This document shows, in pieces, positions 19,494 to 30,131 of a stretch of DNA of 64,000 nt. Source of the DNA: Deltaproteobacteria bacterium. Its GTDB lineage: Bacteria; Myxococcota_A; UBA9160; SZUA-336. A program made the translations under genes and the position numbers. The stretch spans positions 83,951 through 147,950 of the forward strand of contig JAJDAK010000018.1 in assembly GCA_029261895.1 (NCBI GenBank), written 5' to 3'. Each line of letters begins with the position of its first letter. Position 1 is the stretch's first letter. Under the pieces are notes generated by a model, which was not told the DNA's origin, searched no databases, and saw only the letters and a program-made list of their open reading frames with translations.

Positions 19494-20709
19494 CGAGCTC
19501 GCGCTGACGGGCTACACGAAGCAGCTCTCCAACATCACGACCCACAGCGCCGTATTCCTTGGCTTGACGGCCATCGAGCCCCGACGGCCGGTGGCGCAAC
19601 TTCAGCGCGAATCGACTCAAATGCCGAGGTGCAGGCGGTGGCAGAGCGCAAAAAGCCCAGAGCAGGGCAGCTTCTGAGACGTCATCCAATACCGCATCCA
19701 ATTTCCCTGCCGTCAGTGGGTGGGCCAGTGCTCGCCGTAAGCGACTGAGCACGCGCAGATCTCCACGCACCGCTTCAGCGCGACGTCCACGCAGCGTCAA
19801 CCGGTCGAGCACGACCGAGCGGTATTTCGCGGGAACCGCAGCGAACAGCGCTCGAAACCCACTCGCTCGCTGGAGCTCTCGATTCGCCGCCTCGGGCCAC
19901 GGTGCCGCCACGTGCGCACGATCGAGCTTGCGCAGTTGTTGGAGGGTGGCGGTATTGAGCCGCCAATGCTGCTGTAATCCACGAAAGAGTCCGAGTTGAT
20001 CCGCCTGCTTGGCCGCACGTGCGGCAGAGCTTTCATCGAGCATGCGATCCAGCTCATTCATCACGCGGTTCCCCGATAACGTATCGAGCGCGCGACCCAT
20101 CAGTGCAGTCTTTGCCGCCCTTGTCGTACCGGGTTCAAGTCGAAAACCCAGTCTTGCGGCATAGCGTGAGGCTCGAAACAGGCGAGTGGGATCGTCGATG
20201 AAGCTTGCATCGTGAAGTATTCGCAGACGCCTCGCCGTGAGGTCTGCCTGCCCGTCGAATGGGTCAACCAACTCACGACCCGCGCCGGTGTGCAGCGGCA
20301 ACGCCATCGCGTTCACGGTAAAATCACGCCGCGCAAAATCTTCATGAACTGCTGCGGGCTTTACCTCGGGCAGCGCACCCGGTTTCGCATAGGTTTCCGT
20401 TCGCGCCAACGTGAGATCAACCCGCTCACCGTCCGTCGCGATGGTCGCGGTATGAAACCTTGGGTATCGGGACACCTCTGCGCTTAAGCGACGCTCGATC
20501 TGATCCAATAAAGCATCGAGATTGTCGCCAACAAGCAAATCCAGGTCGCCGATCGGAAGTTCCAGCAAGAGATCGCGAACCGGACCCCCCACCAAAAAAA
20601 TCGGTGCCTTGACGCGAACCGCCTGTGCTACAACCGCTCGCAGAAATCTCGCGCGCGGACCAAGATTCCGATACAGGTTTTGGCGCAAAACAGCTGCCCG
20701 CGTGCTCAC
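19429..20709 (-). CDS. CCA tRNA nucleotidyltransferase / poly(A) polymerase family
   Basis: LVGGPVRDLLLELPIGDLDLLV, RRDFTVNAMAL, DPTRLFRASRYAARLGF. Confidence 0.88.
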   Translation of the reverse strand: MSTRAAVLRQNLYRNLGPRARFLRAVVAQAVRVKAPIFLVGGPVRDLLLELPIGDLDLLVGDNLDALLDQIERRLSAEVSRYPRFHTATIATDGERVDLTLARTETYAKPGALPEVKPAAVHEDFARRDFTVNAMALPLHTGAGRELVDPFDGQADLTARRLRILHDASFIDDPTRLFRASRYAARLGFRLEPGTTRAAKTALMGRALDTLSGNRVMNELDRMLDESSAARAAKQADQLGLFRGLQQHWRLNTATLQQLRKLDRAHVAAPWPEAANRELQRASGFRALFAAVPAKYRSVVLDRLTLRGRRAEAVRGDLRVLSRLRRALAHPLTAGKLDAVLDDVSEAALLWAFCALPPPAPRHLSRFALKLRHRPSGLDGRQAKEYGAVGRDVGELLRVARQRELDGKLVDESWARRWLARRAKVG

Positions 20710-21593
20710 GTTGCCCCTCGCGGATGTCGCCCATCAACTAACTCATGCAGTCGCTTGCGGCTCACATGCGTATAGATCTCCGTCGTTCCAATGTCCGCAT
20801 GACCGAGCATCTCCTGTACCACCCGGAGATCAGCGCCACCTTCCAGCAAATGCGTTGCAAATGAATGGCGCAGCACGTGCGGTGTCAGCTTGCGGGCAAT
20901 ACCGATTTGTTTCGCGTAATACTGAATGCGATACCACACTGCCTGGCGGCTCAAACCGGGATTCCGCGACGAAACAAAGACGCGGCCGCGGCCGTCGTCA
21001 TCGACCCAACGCGGACGAACCTCTTCAAGGTAGCGCCGAAGATGTTCCACTGCGGGCACACCCAGAAACGCCAGCCGTTCGCGACGACCTTTCCCCTCGA
21101 CCTTGCACGAATGGGTTTCCAAATGAAGATTCGACAACGTCATGTGCACCAATTCCGAAACACGCAAACCCGCCGCATACAAGACCTCGAGAATCGCCCG
21201 GTCACGCATTCCCAACGGCGACTCGTCGGGTGCATGTAATAGCGCCTCAACCTCCTGCTGACTCAACACCTTCGGAATACGACGACCCTGCCGCGGGCGC
21301 GTGATATCAGCAAGTGGGTCATGATCCAGCAATTTTTCCGCGCGCAAAAAAGCCAGGAGTTGAGAGACGGCGGATAACGCGCGGGCTCGGGTGCGCGCCG
21401 CCTGACCGCGTTTTTCTAACTGTTGAATATACGCGCGCAGTCGACTCGGACTTACTTCTGCAATATCGGGATCAGCCAATAATTCAACGAGTACCGCCAG
21501 ATCGCGCCCATAGGCTTCCAATGTCGAAGCTGCGAGCCCCCTTTCAACCGCGAGATAGGTCAAAAAACGATCGCTCGCGTCACTGAGCTTCAT
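20706..21593 (-). CDS. xerD: Site-specific tyrosine recombinase XerD
   Basis: Catalytic R...HVLRHSFATHLLEGGADLRVVQEMLGHADIGTTEIYTHV. Confidence 0.92.
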   Translation of the reverse strand: MKLSDASDRFLTYLAVERGLAASTLEAYGRDLAVLVELLADPDIAEVSPSRLRAYIQQLEKRGQAARTRARALSAVSQLLAFLRAEKLLDHDPLADITRPRQGRRIPKVLSQQEVEALLHAPDESPLGMRDRAILEVLYAAGLRVSELVHMTLSNLHLETHSCKVEGKGRRERLAFLGVPAVEHLRRYLEEVRPRWVDDDGRGRVFVSSRNPGLSRQAVWYRIQYYAKQIGIARKLTPHVLRHSFATHLLEGGADLRVVQEMLGHADIGTTEIYTHVSRKRLHELVDGRHPRGAT

Positions 21594-24298
21594 GCGGTAT
21601 CTCGCCGGATGGCTTTCTGCAGCGCGTCTTCTATCGCCGCGAGCCGCTCCGTATCGGTTAGCTTGTGACCGCGGTCGGTCACATAGAACGCGTCGGTTAC
21701 CTGATTGGCGCGGGTTGACGCACGTGACATCACAACATCGAGATTCTGGTCGCTCAGCGTTCGCGAAATATCGTAGAGCAACGCGGGTCGATCATTTGTC
21801 GTCACATCAATGATGGTGTAAAAGTCCGATTCTTCGTTGGTAACCCGAACACTTGGTGGCTGCGCACGCATCACGCGCGGCGTGGCCTCGCGCCGCTCGG
21901 CGAGCCAATGCGCAAGATCACGGCGCCCCTCCAACACTTCACGAAGCCGCGACTCAATGCGTTCGCGCTCGTGCTCCTCTTCCATCGGGCCGCCGGAAAG
22001 CGGATCGACAGTATAGATTTCAATGGCCAACGACTCTCGCGTCGTATAGGCATTGGCGGCCAAGATATTATGTCGACAGGCCGTGAGTACACCCGACACC
22101 GTCGCAAATAAACCGGGTTGGTCACGCGAGAAAATAACTAACCCCCAAAACGGAGCTTCGTCTTCACCGGGGCCGAAGGTATACACACCTACAGTCTGAC
22201 TTGAGTCAATGAAACGCAGTGCACTCGCCACGTGTGTTGCGATCTCGCCAGATTCGTGACCGAGAAGGTAACGCCGCGGCATGCTGTTCAAGAAGTCCTG
22301 AACGCGCTGATCATCCACACCTTGAGCTTGCAAAATCTGTTTGACCTGTTCCTGTGTCCTATCGGCTTGATCCATGGTTCGCGTCAAAAAGTAATCCGAA
22401 CTTGCGTCTTCTTCCGCACCCGCCTCAAACCATTCAGCGGTGTTCCGATAAAGCGCTTCTAATACACCTGCTTTCCAACTCGTCCAAGCCACAGGTGAAA
22501 CGCTCCGAATATCAGCCACGGTCAAAAGGTAGAGTAATCGCAACATCTCACGAGACCCACAGAGATTCCCCACACGCAAGATCGTGCGCGGGTCGTTGAC
22601 ATCGCGCTGTTCCGCGATGCCGCTTTTCGTAAGATGATGTCGCACCAAAAGTTCCACCGCAGCGTTTTCCTCGTCATTGAGACCGAGACGCTCCCCCAAC
22701 TCGGGAATCATTTTCGCGCCCTTTTCAGAATGACCGCCGCCACGCCCCTTGCCGATATCATGAAGAATGCATGATAGGTAGAGAACGAATGGGTGACGAA
22801 CCTCGCGGATTAATTCTGCGGCGAGTGGCAACTCCTCATCGTAGCGTCCTCGCCGCAAGCGACGGAGTTGTTCAACCAGAAACAGCGAGTGAACATCGAC
22901 GGTGTAGGTATGGTAAAGATCTTGATTCCACAGACCGACGATCTTGCCGAACTCAAGCAGATAAGAACCCAACAGACCTGTCTCGTTCATTACTTGCAAG
23001 GATCGATACACGCGCGTTGGGGATGACAGGATCTGGCGAAACAGGGCCGCGATTTCCTGATCACTACGAAAATCATCGTCGACCAAGTGTAAATGCTGTT
23101 GAATCAAACGCTGCGCACGAACTGAAAGCGTGACATCGTGATGTTGTGCGTGTGCAAACGCAGAAAACAGCCGAGCCGGTCGCTCCTGCAAGATCGATGC
23201 GCGTGGAATTTCAAGTTTGCCTTCGACGATCGCGAAACCGTCTTCGATCGCCCGTGAAGGTACTGCGCGCTTGCCACGCTTTTTCTCAACCAGGCTCACC
23301 GCGTGCTCAATCGTGCGACGATTCACACGTTCAACCGCTCGCGCGTGCAAGTAGTAAGATCGCATCAGCGCTTCCACAGGGAGCGTCTCATCGTTGCCCT
23401 CAAAGCCCAGCTCTTTTGCGAGTGCTTCCTGTGCTTCAAAGTGCATCCGGTCGTCTTTACGACCCGAACGATGCAGGTGATTGCGCAAGCGCCAAAAAAA
23501 CTCCAGCGCCTCAGTAAGACCCTCCAGCTCGTGTGGATCAATGAAACCATGCAACAATAGGTGTTCGGATTTGCGGACATCCCAACGCGCCGCCCGCGCG
23601 ATCCAAAGCGCGTTATGATAATCTCGGAGGCCACCCACACTCTCACGAACGTTGGGTTGCAGGAGATAGAGTGATTCACCGAATCGTTCGTGCCGTTCAG
23701 TCTGCTCCGCGGTTTTCGCTGCAATAAATTCCGCGCGATTCTTTTGTATGTACTCCTGTACCGTGCGTTCGAGCTCGGCGTACAACCCCGGATCTCCGAT
23801 GAGAAAGCGCGCATCGAGATATGACGTCAGGGTGGACAGATCTTCCCGCCCTACGCGCATACAGTCCGTGATCGTGCGAGTCGCAGCGCCGACGGTCAGT
23901 CGAGCGTCCCAAAGACGATGGCAGATCGATTCCGTGACGGTCTCGACATAAGGATTCATTTTCCCCTTATGAAGAAACAACAGGTCGATATCGGAGGCAA
24001 GATTCAGCTCGCGACGCCCGTACCCTCCCACAGCGACGACCGCCAAGCGAAGATTTAAACGCGGGGAGTGGTAGAAGTACCGATCCTCCGCCAAGCGAAA
24101 TATTCGACGGATCAGCCGATCCATCAAGTCCGTGTGTTCTTCATCAACCTGCTTCGCGGGCGCGCCGGCTTTGTCCAGATCTAGAAGATACGCGCGGACC
24201 GCATCGAGGTACGCTCGGATCGCGGGGTTCCACTCCGGCGAGGGGCGACCCGGCGTCGCGGCGACCTCTCGGAAGAAGTCGTCACAGAGGGGTTGCAA
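21590..24298 (-). CDS. glnD: Bifunctional uridylyltransferase/uridylyl-removing enzyme
   Basis: VGGYGRRELNLASDIDLLFL NT motif, HDIGKGRGGGHSEKGA HD motif, two C-terminal ACT domains. Confidence 0.95.
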   Translation of the reverse strand: MQPLCDDFFREVAATPGRPSPEWNPAIRAYLDAVRAYLLDLDKAGAPAKQVDEEHTDLMDRLIRRIFRLAEDRYFYHSPRLNLRLAVVAVGGYGRRELNLASDIDLLFLHKGKMNPYVETVTESICHRLWDARLTVGAATRTITDCMRVGREDLSTLTSYLDARFLIGDPGLYAELERTVQEYIQKNRAEFIAAKTAEQTERHERFGESLYLLQPNVRESVGGLRDYHNALWIARAARWDVRKSEHLLLHGFIDPHELEGLTEALEFFWRLRNHLHRSGRKDDRMHFEAQEALAKELGFEGNDETLPVEALMRSYYLHARAVERVNRRTIEHAVSLVEKKRGKRAVPSRAIEDGFAIVEGKLEIPRASILQERPARLFSAFAHAQHHDVTLSVRAQRLIQQHLHLVDDDFRSDQEIAALFRQILSSPTRVYRSLQVMNETGLLGSYLLEFGKIVGLWNQDLYHTYTVDVHSLFLVEQLRRLRRGRYDEELPLAAELIREVRHPFVLYLSCILHDIGKGRGGGHSEKGAKMIPELGERLGLNDEENAAVELLVRHHLTKSGIAEQRDVNDPRTILRVGNLCGSREMLRLLYLLTVADIRSVSPVAWTSWKAGVLEALYRNTAEWFEAGAEEDASSDYFLTRTMDQADRTQEQVKQILQAQGVDDQRVQDFLNSMPRRYLLGHESGEIATHVASALRFIDSSQTVGVYTFGPGEDEAPFWGLVIFSRDQPGLFATVSGVLTACRHNILAANAYTTRESLAIEIYTVDPLSGGPMEEEHERERIESRLREVLEGRRDLAHWLAERREATPRVMRAQPPSVRVTNEESDFYTIIDVTTNDRPALLYDISRTLSDQNLDVVMSRASTRANQVTDAFYVTDRGHKLTDTERLAAIEDALQKAIRRDTA

Positions 24299-24300
24299 GG

Positions 24301-25440
24301 CTAGCGCCCTGCCACAAGACTGCGCGCATGGTCGTCACGATAGCGAACGATGCCATTGGCGATCCCTCGTGCGGCGTTCTGCGTAAACTTGTCCGTCTTC
24401 AGGCGCTTTGCTTCCTGCTTGTTCGAAACGAATCCAAGTTCCACCAGAATGGCGGGCATATCAGCCATGAAGAGTACCAAGAAGGGTCCTCGCTTGACGC
24501 CGAGATCCTTGGTTCCGCTGTGGTTCGAACGCAGTCCTGAAAGCAAAGATTTATGAGACTTTTCAGCCAACCGGGCAGCGAATCGCTCGTTATAACCCAG
24601 GCGAAGCGAGGCCAGGATTTTCTGAACCTCGTTAAGACGATCGATGGTGGTGCCATTTTCGCGCGCGGCAACGCGCGCGGTCTGTCGATCGTAACGGGTG
24701 TCGAGTAGGTAGGTTTCGACGCCATGGGTTTTCTTATTCGGCGATGCGTTGGCATGGATCGAGACAAAGAGGTCTGCGTTCAAACGATTGGCAAATTGGG
24801 TACGCGCTTCAAGCGTCTTGTAACGATCGTTATCGCGCGTCAAGAAAACTTCGAAGCCTTCGCGTGTTAGGCGCTGACGCAGCGCTTTCGAAACACGAAG
24901 CACAACGTCTTTCTCGCGAATATTTCCGCTTCCAATCGCACCAGGATCCTTGCCGCCGTGTCCGGGGTCGATCACAACCCGTCTCACGGGTCGAAGGTCG
25001 AAGGTCGAATCATTCGACGCGACCGGCGGCATCTTCTTAGCCCCCCGCGGCACATCGACCACGATGCGATACGGCTTTTTCAACGTGAAGATGCGGTAGT
25101 CCCGTCGCGCATCATGTAGATCCATTACAATGCGCGCGCGTTCTAGCGTATTTTGTCCGCCACGAACCTGCGCGAGCGGCGAATCCTTTTTGGCTTCGCG
25201 CGGCCCCCGAAACGTCTCTTCAATCCAAACACCTTCAATGTCCAAATAGAGTCGGGGCGGCTGCTCCAATAGACGGGCTTCATACTGCGCTTCACGCGAA
25301 AGCTCGATCACGACACGGGAGTAGGACGGGTGATCAAAAAGTCGCACGTCGGTTACATCGCCGAGACCCGGCGGCCGCTTGCCAGCACCGAGCAGCGATA
25401 TCGCGACGCAACTCAGCAGCCAGAAATTTCGCGATCTCAT
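24301..25440 (-). CDS. amiC: N-acetylmuramoyl-L-alanine amidase with AMIN domain
   Basis: VVIDPGHGGKDPGAIG, FVSIHANASPNK; N-terminal AMIN-like domain. Confidence 0.9.
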   Translation of the reverse strand: MRSRNFWLLSCVAISLLGAGKRPPGLGDVTDVRLFDHPSYSRVVIELSREAQYEARLLEQPPRLYLDIEGVWIEETFRGPREAKKDSPLAQVRGGQNTLERARIVMDLHDARRDYRIFTLKKPYRIVVDVPRGAKKMPPVASNDSTFDLRPVRRVVIDPGHGGKDPGAIGSGNIREKDVVLRVSKALRQRLTREGFEVFLTRDNDRYKTLEARTQFANRLNADLFVSIHANASPNKKTHGVETYLLDTRYDRQTARVAARENGTTIDRLNEVQKILASLRLGYNERFAARLAEKSHKSLLSGLRSNHSGTKDLGVKRGPFLVLFMADMPAILVELGFVSNKQEAKRLKTDKFTQNAARGIANGIVRYRDDHARSLVAGR

Positions 25441-27995
25441 TTCTCGTCCGCCTCCGCTTGGCGTTTCAGACGTGCGAGCTCGTTCAGTGCTTCGATGGGC
25501 GTCATCTGTTCGGGATCCAATACTTTGAGCGCTTCGCGGAGCGGATCGGGTCCCGCGCTGAAGAGTCCCAGCTGAACTTGGCCGGGTTCGGTGCTCGGCG
25601 CGCGCGCCAGCCTTGGCTTGCCTCGCTCATCGAATTCCCCCCCTTCCAGATTATGCAGAACTTCCCGTGCGCGACGGATCACTTCAGGGGGGAGCCCGGC
25701 GTGACGCGCAACCTCAATTCCATAGCTTCGACTGGCCGCGCCCTCCTCCATGCGTCGGAGGAAGAGGATTTCGCCGTCCCGCTCGGCGCAGGTGAAACGA
25801 AAATTCCGTACGCCAGACTTGGTTTGGGCCAAATCCGCCAGCTCATGATAGTGGGTCGCGAACAAGACTCGTGGCCGCAACCCCGGGGCGTCATGGAGAT
25901 ACTCCGACACAGCCCAGGCCAGCGAAAGTCCATCGAAAGTAGAGGTCCCACGGCCGATTTCGTCCAGAATCACCAGGCTTCGTGGTGTGGCTTCATTCAC
26001 GATGGTGGCGGTTTCACGCATCTCCACCATGAAGGTGCTCTCCCCGGTTGTGAGGGAATCCGACGCCCCCACCCGCGTGAAGATCCGGTCCGCGACCCCG
26101 ATTCGAGCGCGCTTGGCGGGGACATGGGATCCGAGCTGTGCCAGCAGCACGATGAGCGCGACCTGTCGCATCAAGGTCGATTTACCCGCCATATTTGGGC
26201 CGGTCAGGATCAGGAAGCGTCGGCTCTCATCATCCAAATGAACATCGTTCGGCACGAAGCCATCATTCACAAAATCCTCGACCACAGGATGACGCCCCGC
26301 TTCGATCTCAATCTGCATCGAGCCGTCGATCTCGGGACAAACGTAGCCCCGTTCGCGTGCGAGATCGGCGAGCGATTGAAACGTGTCGAGCTCGGCAATC
26401 TGCTCCGCCGTTTGACGGATACGTGGACCGGCACTTGCGACCGTTCCTCGCAGTTCACCAAGCACGCGCGCCTCGACGGCTGCAGCGCGTTCGCGAGCGC
26501 GCAATACCACGCCCTCCCAACGTTGGAGTTCCGCTGTGGTATAGCGCTCCGCGTTGGCCGTGGTTTGCTTACGCTGATACTCGTCGGGCACACGTGCGAG
26601 ATGGGACTTAGTCACCTCGATCGAATAACCGAAAATACGATTGTATTTCACCTTAAGGTTTGCGATGCCCGTCCGTTCGCGTTCACTTGCTTCCAAGGTG
26701 GCAAGATACTGATTGCCGTCCTCGCTCTCGGTGCGGATCTGATCCAGATCCGCGCTCACTCCTGACCGAATGTATCCGACATAGGGTTCGCCCCGGGGTG
26801 CCACTCCGGGCTCATCGACGATGACACGCGATAGTTCCTTAGACAGATCGTCCAACGTATCCCGGAGCGGCTCGATCTCGGCAACACCGCGCAGCGCTTC
26901 AAGGCTATTGCGCAAGGCGGCCAGTTCCCGTGGATTCGACAGCGGCAAACTCGCGCGCGTTAGCAATCGATCCAGATCGCCGACCGGGCGCAACCGATCA
27001 CGCAGTCGATGGCGGCGACTATCGGGCTCCAACCATTCGGCAACGCGCTGCTGCCGCGCGATGATGTCAGCGGGCATCGCCAACGGTTCGCCCAACCATA
27101 CTTCAAGCTTTCGGCGACCCATCGGCGTGCGAGTGTGATCCAGCAGCTCCAGAACCGTCCCCCGCTCCCCGCCGTCTTGCAGGTTGCGCACGAGCTCGAG
27201 GTGACGTCGTGTCGTCGCATCGAGTTGCAAGCGATCGCTCAGCGTGTAGCGCTTGACGCGATGAATCTGCTCCAGCGCGAATGGCTGCAGGCTCGCGGCG
27301 GTTCGCCAGAGTGCTGCGGCCGCGGCTGACGCTGGATCGGTCGACGTTGCTTCGATGCCCTCGGGAAGCCGGCCCACCTCGTTGAAAACCTGCTGCGGAC
27401 TGAAATAGGCGAGCGGATAACCTCGGCTCGGGAACGCTCCCGCCAACTCCTTCTGCGATTCCGCAACCACGACCTCACGGGGCGCAATCCGGTCAAGTTC
27501 TGCCGCAAGTCGACGGATGTCATCGAGCTGCGTTGCAGCGAACTCGCCCGTTGAGACGTCAAGATACGCAAAACCGCAACCCGCATCCCCGGTGTAGAGC
27601 GCCGCCACATAGTTTGCGCCTGCGCCTTCTAGGCGATCGGGGTGCGTGACCAAGCCCGGCGTGACCACCTCGATAATCTCGCGGCGGACCAAACCTTTCG
27701 CGAGCGTCGGGTCTTCGACTTGCTCCGCGATCGCGACCGAGTAACCCGCCTGAAGCAAGCGGCGGATATAGCCCTCCGCCGCGTGAAACGGGATCCCGCA
27801 CATTGGAATCGGATCATCCGTATTGCGATCGCGACTGGTCAGCACGATGTCGAGCACAGGCGCCGCGATTTCGGCGTCCTGCAGGAAAAGCTCGTAAAAG
27901 TCGCCCATTCGAAAGAAGAGCAACGCATCGCCTGCATCTCGCTTGAGGCGCAGGTACTGCTGCATCATCGGCGTTTTCTTACGTGGACCTGGCAT
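25437..27995 (-). CDS. mutS: DNA mismatch repair protein MutS
   Basis: [47 protein letters not shown]. Confidence 0.97.
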   Translation of the reverse strand: MPGPRKKTPMMQQYLRLKRDAGDALLFFRMGDFYELFLQDAEIAAPVLDIVLTSRDRNTDDPIPMCGIPFHAAEGYIRRLLQAGYSVAIAEQVEDPTLAKGLVRREIIEVVTPGLVTHPDRLEGAGANYVAALYTGDAGCGFAYLDVSTGEFAATQLDDIRRLAAELDRIAPREVVVAESQKELAGAFPSRGYPLAYFSPQQVFNEVGRLPEGIEATSTDPASAAAAALWRTAASLQPFALEQIHRVKRYTLSDRLQLDATTRRHLELVRNLQDGGERGTVLELLDHTRTPMGRRKLEVWLGEPLAMPADIIARQQRVAEWLEPDSRRHRLRDRLRPVGDLDRLLTRASLPLSNPRELAALRNSLEALRGVAEIEPLRDTLDDLSKELSRVIVDEPGVAPRGEPYVGYIRSGVSADLDQIRTESEDGNQYLATLEASERERTGIANLKVKYNRIFGYSIEVTKSHLARVPDEYQRKQTTANAERYTTAELQRWEGVVLRARERAAAVEARVLGELRGTVASAGPRIRQTAEQIAELDTFQSLADLARERGYVCPEIDGSMQIEIEAGRHPVVEDFVNDGFVPNDVHLDDESRRFLILTGPNMAGKSTLMRQVALIVLLAQLGSHVPAKRARIGVADRIFTRVGASDSLTTGESTFMVEMRETATIVNEATPRSLVILDEIGRGTSTFDGLSLAWAVSEYLHDAPGLRPRVLFATHYHELADLAQTKSGVRNFRFTCAERDGEILFLRRMEEGAASRSYGIEVARHAGLPPEVIRRAREVLHNLEGGEFDERGKPRLARAPSTEPGQVQLGLFSAGPDPLREALKVLDPEQMTPIEALNELARLKRQAEADEK

Positions 27996-28074
27996 CCGCC
28001 CCCCTGATCGACGCTGCAGTCTACCTCATCAATCCAGATGCGATATCCTAGCGGCGACCCAAGAAGGAGCCTGT

Positions 28075-28551
28075 TTGGAGCGACCGTTTAAAATCCTGGG
28101 AGTTCAACAGATTGCGATTGGTGCGCTCGATAAGGCGCCGCTCCGCCGTCTCTGGGTCGACCTCTTCGGACTCTCGAAGGTCGGTGATTTTCGATCGGAA
28201 GCCGAAAATGTCGACGAAGACATCATCGAAACCGGTGGCGGCCCCTTCAAGATCGAAATCGACCTCATGCAGCCGCTCGATCCGGCGCGGCGCCCGAAAG
28301 TCCACGAACCGAGCCTCAACCACATCGGGCTCTGGGTGGACGACCTAAAGGCCGCCGTTGAATGGCTCGAAGCGCAAGGCGTACGCTTCACGCCGGGGGG
28401 CATCCGCAGCGGAGCGGCCGGTCATGACGTTTGTTTCATCCACCCGAAGGGCAATGAGCCCTCGCCCCTCGGTGGCGAGGGCGTGCTGATCGAGTTGGTT
28501 CAAGCACCCAATGATGTATGCGAAGCGTTTTCGAGCTACACGAACGACTAG
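28075..28551 (+). CDS. VOC family protein (glyoxalase/methylmalonyl-CoA epimerase-like)
   Basis: TTG start after [47 protein letters not shown]. Confidence 0.8.
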   Translation: MERPFKILGVQQIAIGALDKAPLRRLWVDLFGLSKVGDFRSEAENVDEDIIETGGGPFKIEIDLMQPLDPARRPKVHEPSLNHIGLWVDDLKAAVEWLEAQGVRFTPGGIRSGAAGHDVCFIHPKGNEPSPLGGEGVLIELVQAPNDVCEAFSSYTND

Positions 28552-28565
28552 ATGGAGATCCAATA

Positions 28566-28856
28566 ATGAATGCGCGACTACTGGTTTCGGCTTTGGTTCT
28601 ATGCCTCTGCGGGGGGATATTCGCAGCGAATATGGCGTACTCCGAGGCCGATGTGGTGAGCGATCGGGATTCGGTGCGGGCGGTAAAACAAATTCAGAGT
28701 TTGCAAAGACGACTCAGCAAGCTTGACGCGACGCTTGGCAAGACATTGTCACGCATCGATGCGGTGGACGATCCCACGTCTGAAGCCCTGAAATCGCTAC
28801 GCGAAACCGCAAACCAGATGATCGGTCGGATCGACCGGAAGCTTGGAGCGAACTAG
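28566..28856 (+). CDS. Small secreted coiled-coil protein
   Basis: Signal peptide MNARLLVSALVLCLCGGIFAA; heptad-like C-terminal half. Confidence 0.55.
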   Translation: MNARLLVSALVLCLCGGIFAANMAYSEADVVSDRDSVRAVKQIQSLQRRLSKLDATLGKTLSRIDAVDDPTSEALKSLRETANQMIGRIDRKLGAN

Positions 28857-29038
28857 GCCTCTTCGTCCGGCAGAATGCCGTAACCTTCGAGATCGTTGCG
28901 ATCGGCCACCATTTCATCGGTAGACATGACCTCCGCCTCTTCGCGGACGTTGCGCTTATCTCGCTTAATCTGAGCCTTCTCGGCCTTCTTGGCCTCGCGC
29001 TGGCGCTTGAGCACGCCCATTCGGCTTTTCTTTCCCAT
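28853..29038 (-). CDS. Small basic hypothetical protein
   Basis: MGKKSRMGVLKRQREAKKAEKAQIKRDKRNVREE..., start re-set to internal ATG. Confidence 0.5.
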   Translation of the reverse strand: MGKKSRMGVLKRQREAKKAEKAQIKRDKRNVREEAEVMSTDEMVADRNDLEGYGILPDEEA

Positions 29039-29105
29039 GTCTGGCCTCGTTCTGCTTAGCTTGAGCGCGGGAGGGTAACAGGCTACTCGCAACCAGCCAA
29101 CCCGA

Positions 29106-30131
29106 CTAGCGCGTGACCACCTTCACTGGTCCGAACTCCGCCTGAACGCGGTGCGCGAGCAGCGCGACCGCGTATTCCTCCTCGACCGGCAGGAATCCAC
29201 TCTCATCGCGAATCGTGATCCACCTCTTGGGCTCTGCCTCGGCGGTCGGCCAAATTTTCAGCCGCTGACGAAAGCGGGTGCGTTCCTGTGCGTGGTCAAA
29301 TTCCGGCCAGGCTTCGACGATCAAGCGGTACTCGGTATTCGGCACGGGCTGCAAATGACGATACGCGTTCTCCCAACGCTTTTCTTCAGCACCGAATCGA
29401 TCGGCAAATTCGACGCCGACGCCGCCGTAACGACTGTAGAACCACGCCAATCCGTAGCGCCAACCGCGTCGGGGTCGCTGGCCTGCTTCATCGGGGTGAC
29501 CTGCCCAGAGCGGCAGCACACCAAATCCCCAGAGCTTTTGCGGATCCGAGCCGCGAAATGTCACGGAGGTCTCGATGCGACGCCCGCCACCGAATGAACC
29601 CGTCACCAATAGGATGCGGTCGTACCCCTCATGACCGGGGACCGGTCGTACCCGTGCCTCACCGGCTACATCGATGGTTTCCCAGTATCCATCCTGAACA
29701 TCGAGGTCAGAATTCTCCCAGACGATCTCGCGTGGCAAACGCTGTTGCACATCGTTGTAGTTGAATTCATGAAACTCCGAATGTGTTGATCGCGCAGCCG
29801 CCTCTGCACGCACAGTCAATGTATTGCGCCCGGGTCGAATCTGAACGAGAGGAATTTCGAGTGTAAACGTGTGATGCGGTAGACGCGGGCCGCCCTGCGG
29901 AATGTCGACCCAGTCCCCGCCGTTAACGCGAAACTCTGCGGATTGAACCCAGGGCGAGAGCTCGCCGGTCACATTCACGGTGAGATCCCCAGTTCGAGCC
30001 TCTGCGTTCTGCGGTAAATGAAAGAATCGAATCAACGGCGCATACGCATAGGCTCGATAGCCCGTGATGAGCGTCGCAAAGAATCCCAAGACAAACAGCC
30101 AGCTCAACCAACGTTTCGAACTCATCGACAT
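29106..30131 (-). CDS. Membrane-anchored/secreted protein with ConA/LamG-like C-terminal domain
   Basis: N-terminal TM; WENSDLDVQDGYWETIDVAGEARVRP...; overlaps end of GT2 gene. Confidence 0.5.
   Translation of the reverse strand: MSMSSKRWLSWLFVLGFFATLITGYRAYAYAPLIRFFHLPQNAEARTGDLTVNVTGELSPWVQSAEFRVNGGDWVDIPQGGPRLPHHTFTLEIPLVQIRPGRNTLTVRAEAAARSTHSEFHEFNYNDVQQRLPREIVWENSDLDVQDGYWETIDVAGEARVRPVPGHEGYDRILLVTGSFGGGRRIETSVTFRGSDPQKLWGFGVLPLWAGHPDEAGQRPRRGWRYGLAWFYSRYGGVGVEFADRFGAEEKRWENAYRHLQPVPNTEYRLIVEAWPEFDHAQERTRFRQRLKIWPTAEAEPKRWITIRDESGFLPVEEEYAVALLAHRVQAEFGPVKVVTR

Noticed and set aside
20706-21593. Tyrosine recombinase as a sign of a mobile element or phage
   Set aside because: It is a canonical xerD inside a conserved core operon, with no att-like repeats or cargo.
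24983-25010. Triple GGTCGAA direct repeat
   Set aside because: Lies in the linker of amiC and is short; likely codon-level coincidence or slippage.
25458-26765. 435-aa plus-strand ORF
   Set aside because: Fully antisense to mutS, whose motifs are intact; a typical shadow ORF of GC-rich coding DNA with no recognisable domain.
27943-28074. N-terminal extension of the VOC protein overlapping mutS
   Set aside because: A TTG with a good AAGGAG SD at 28075 starts the conserved domain; the extension is antisense to the mutS N-terminus.
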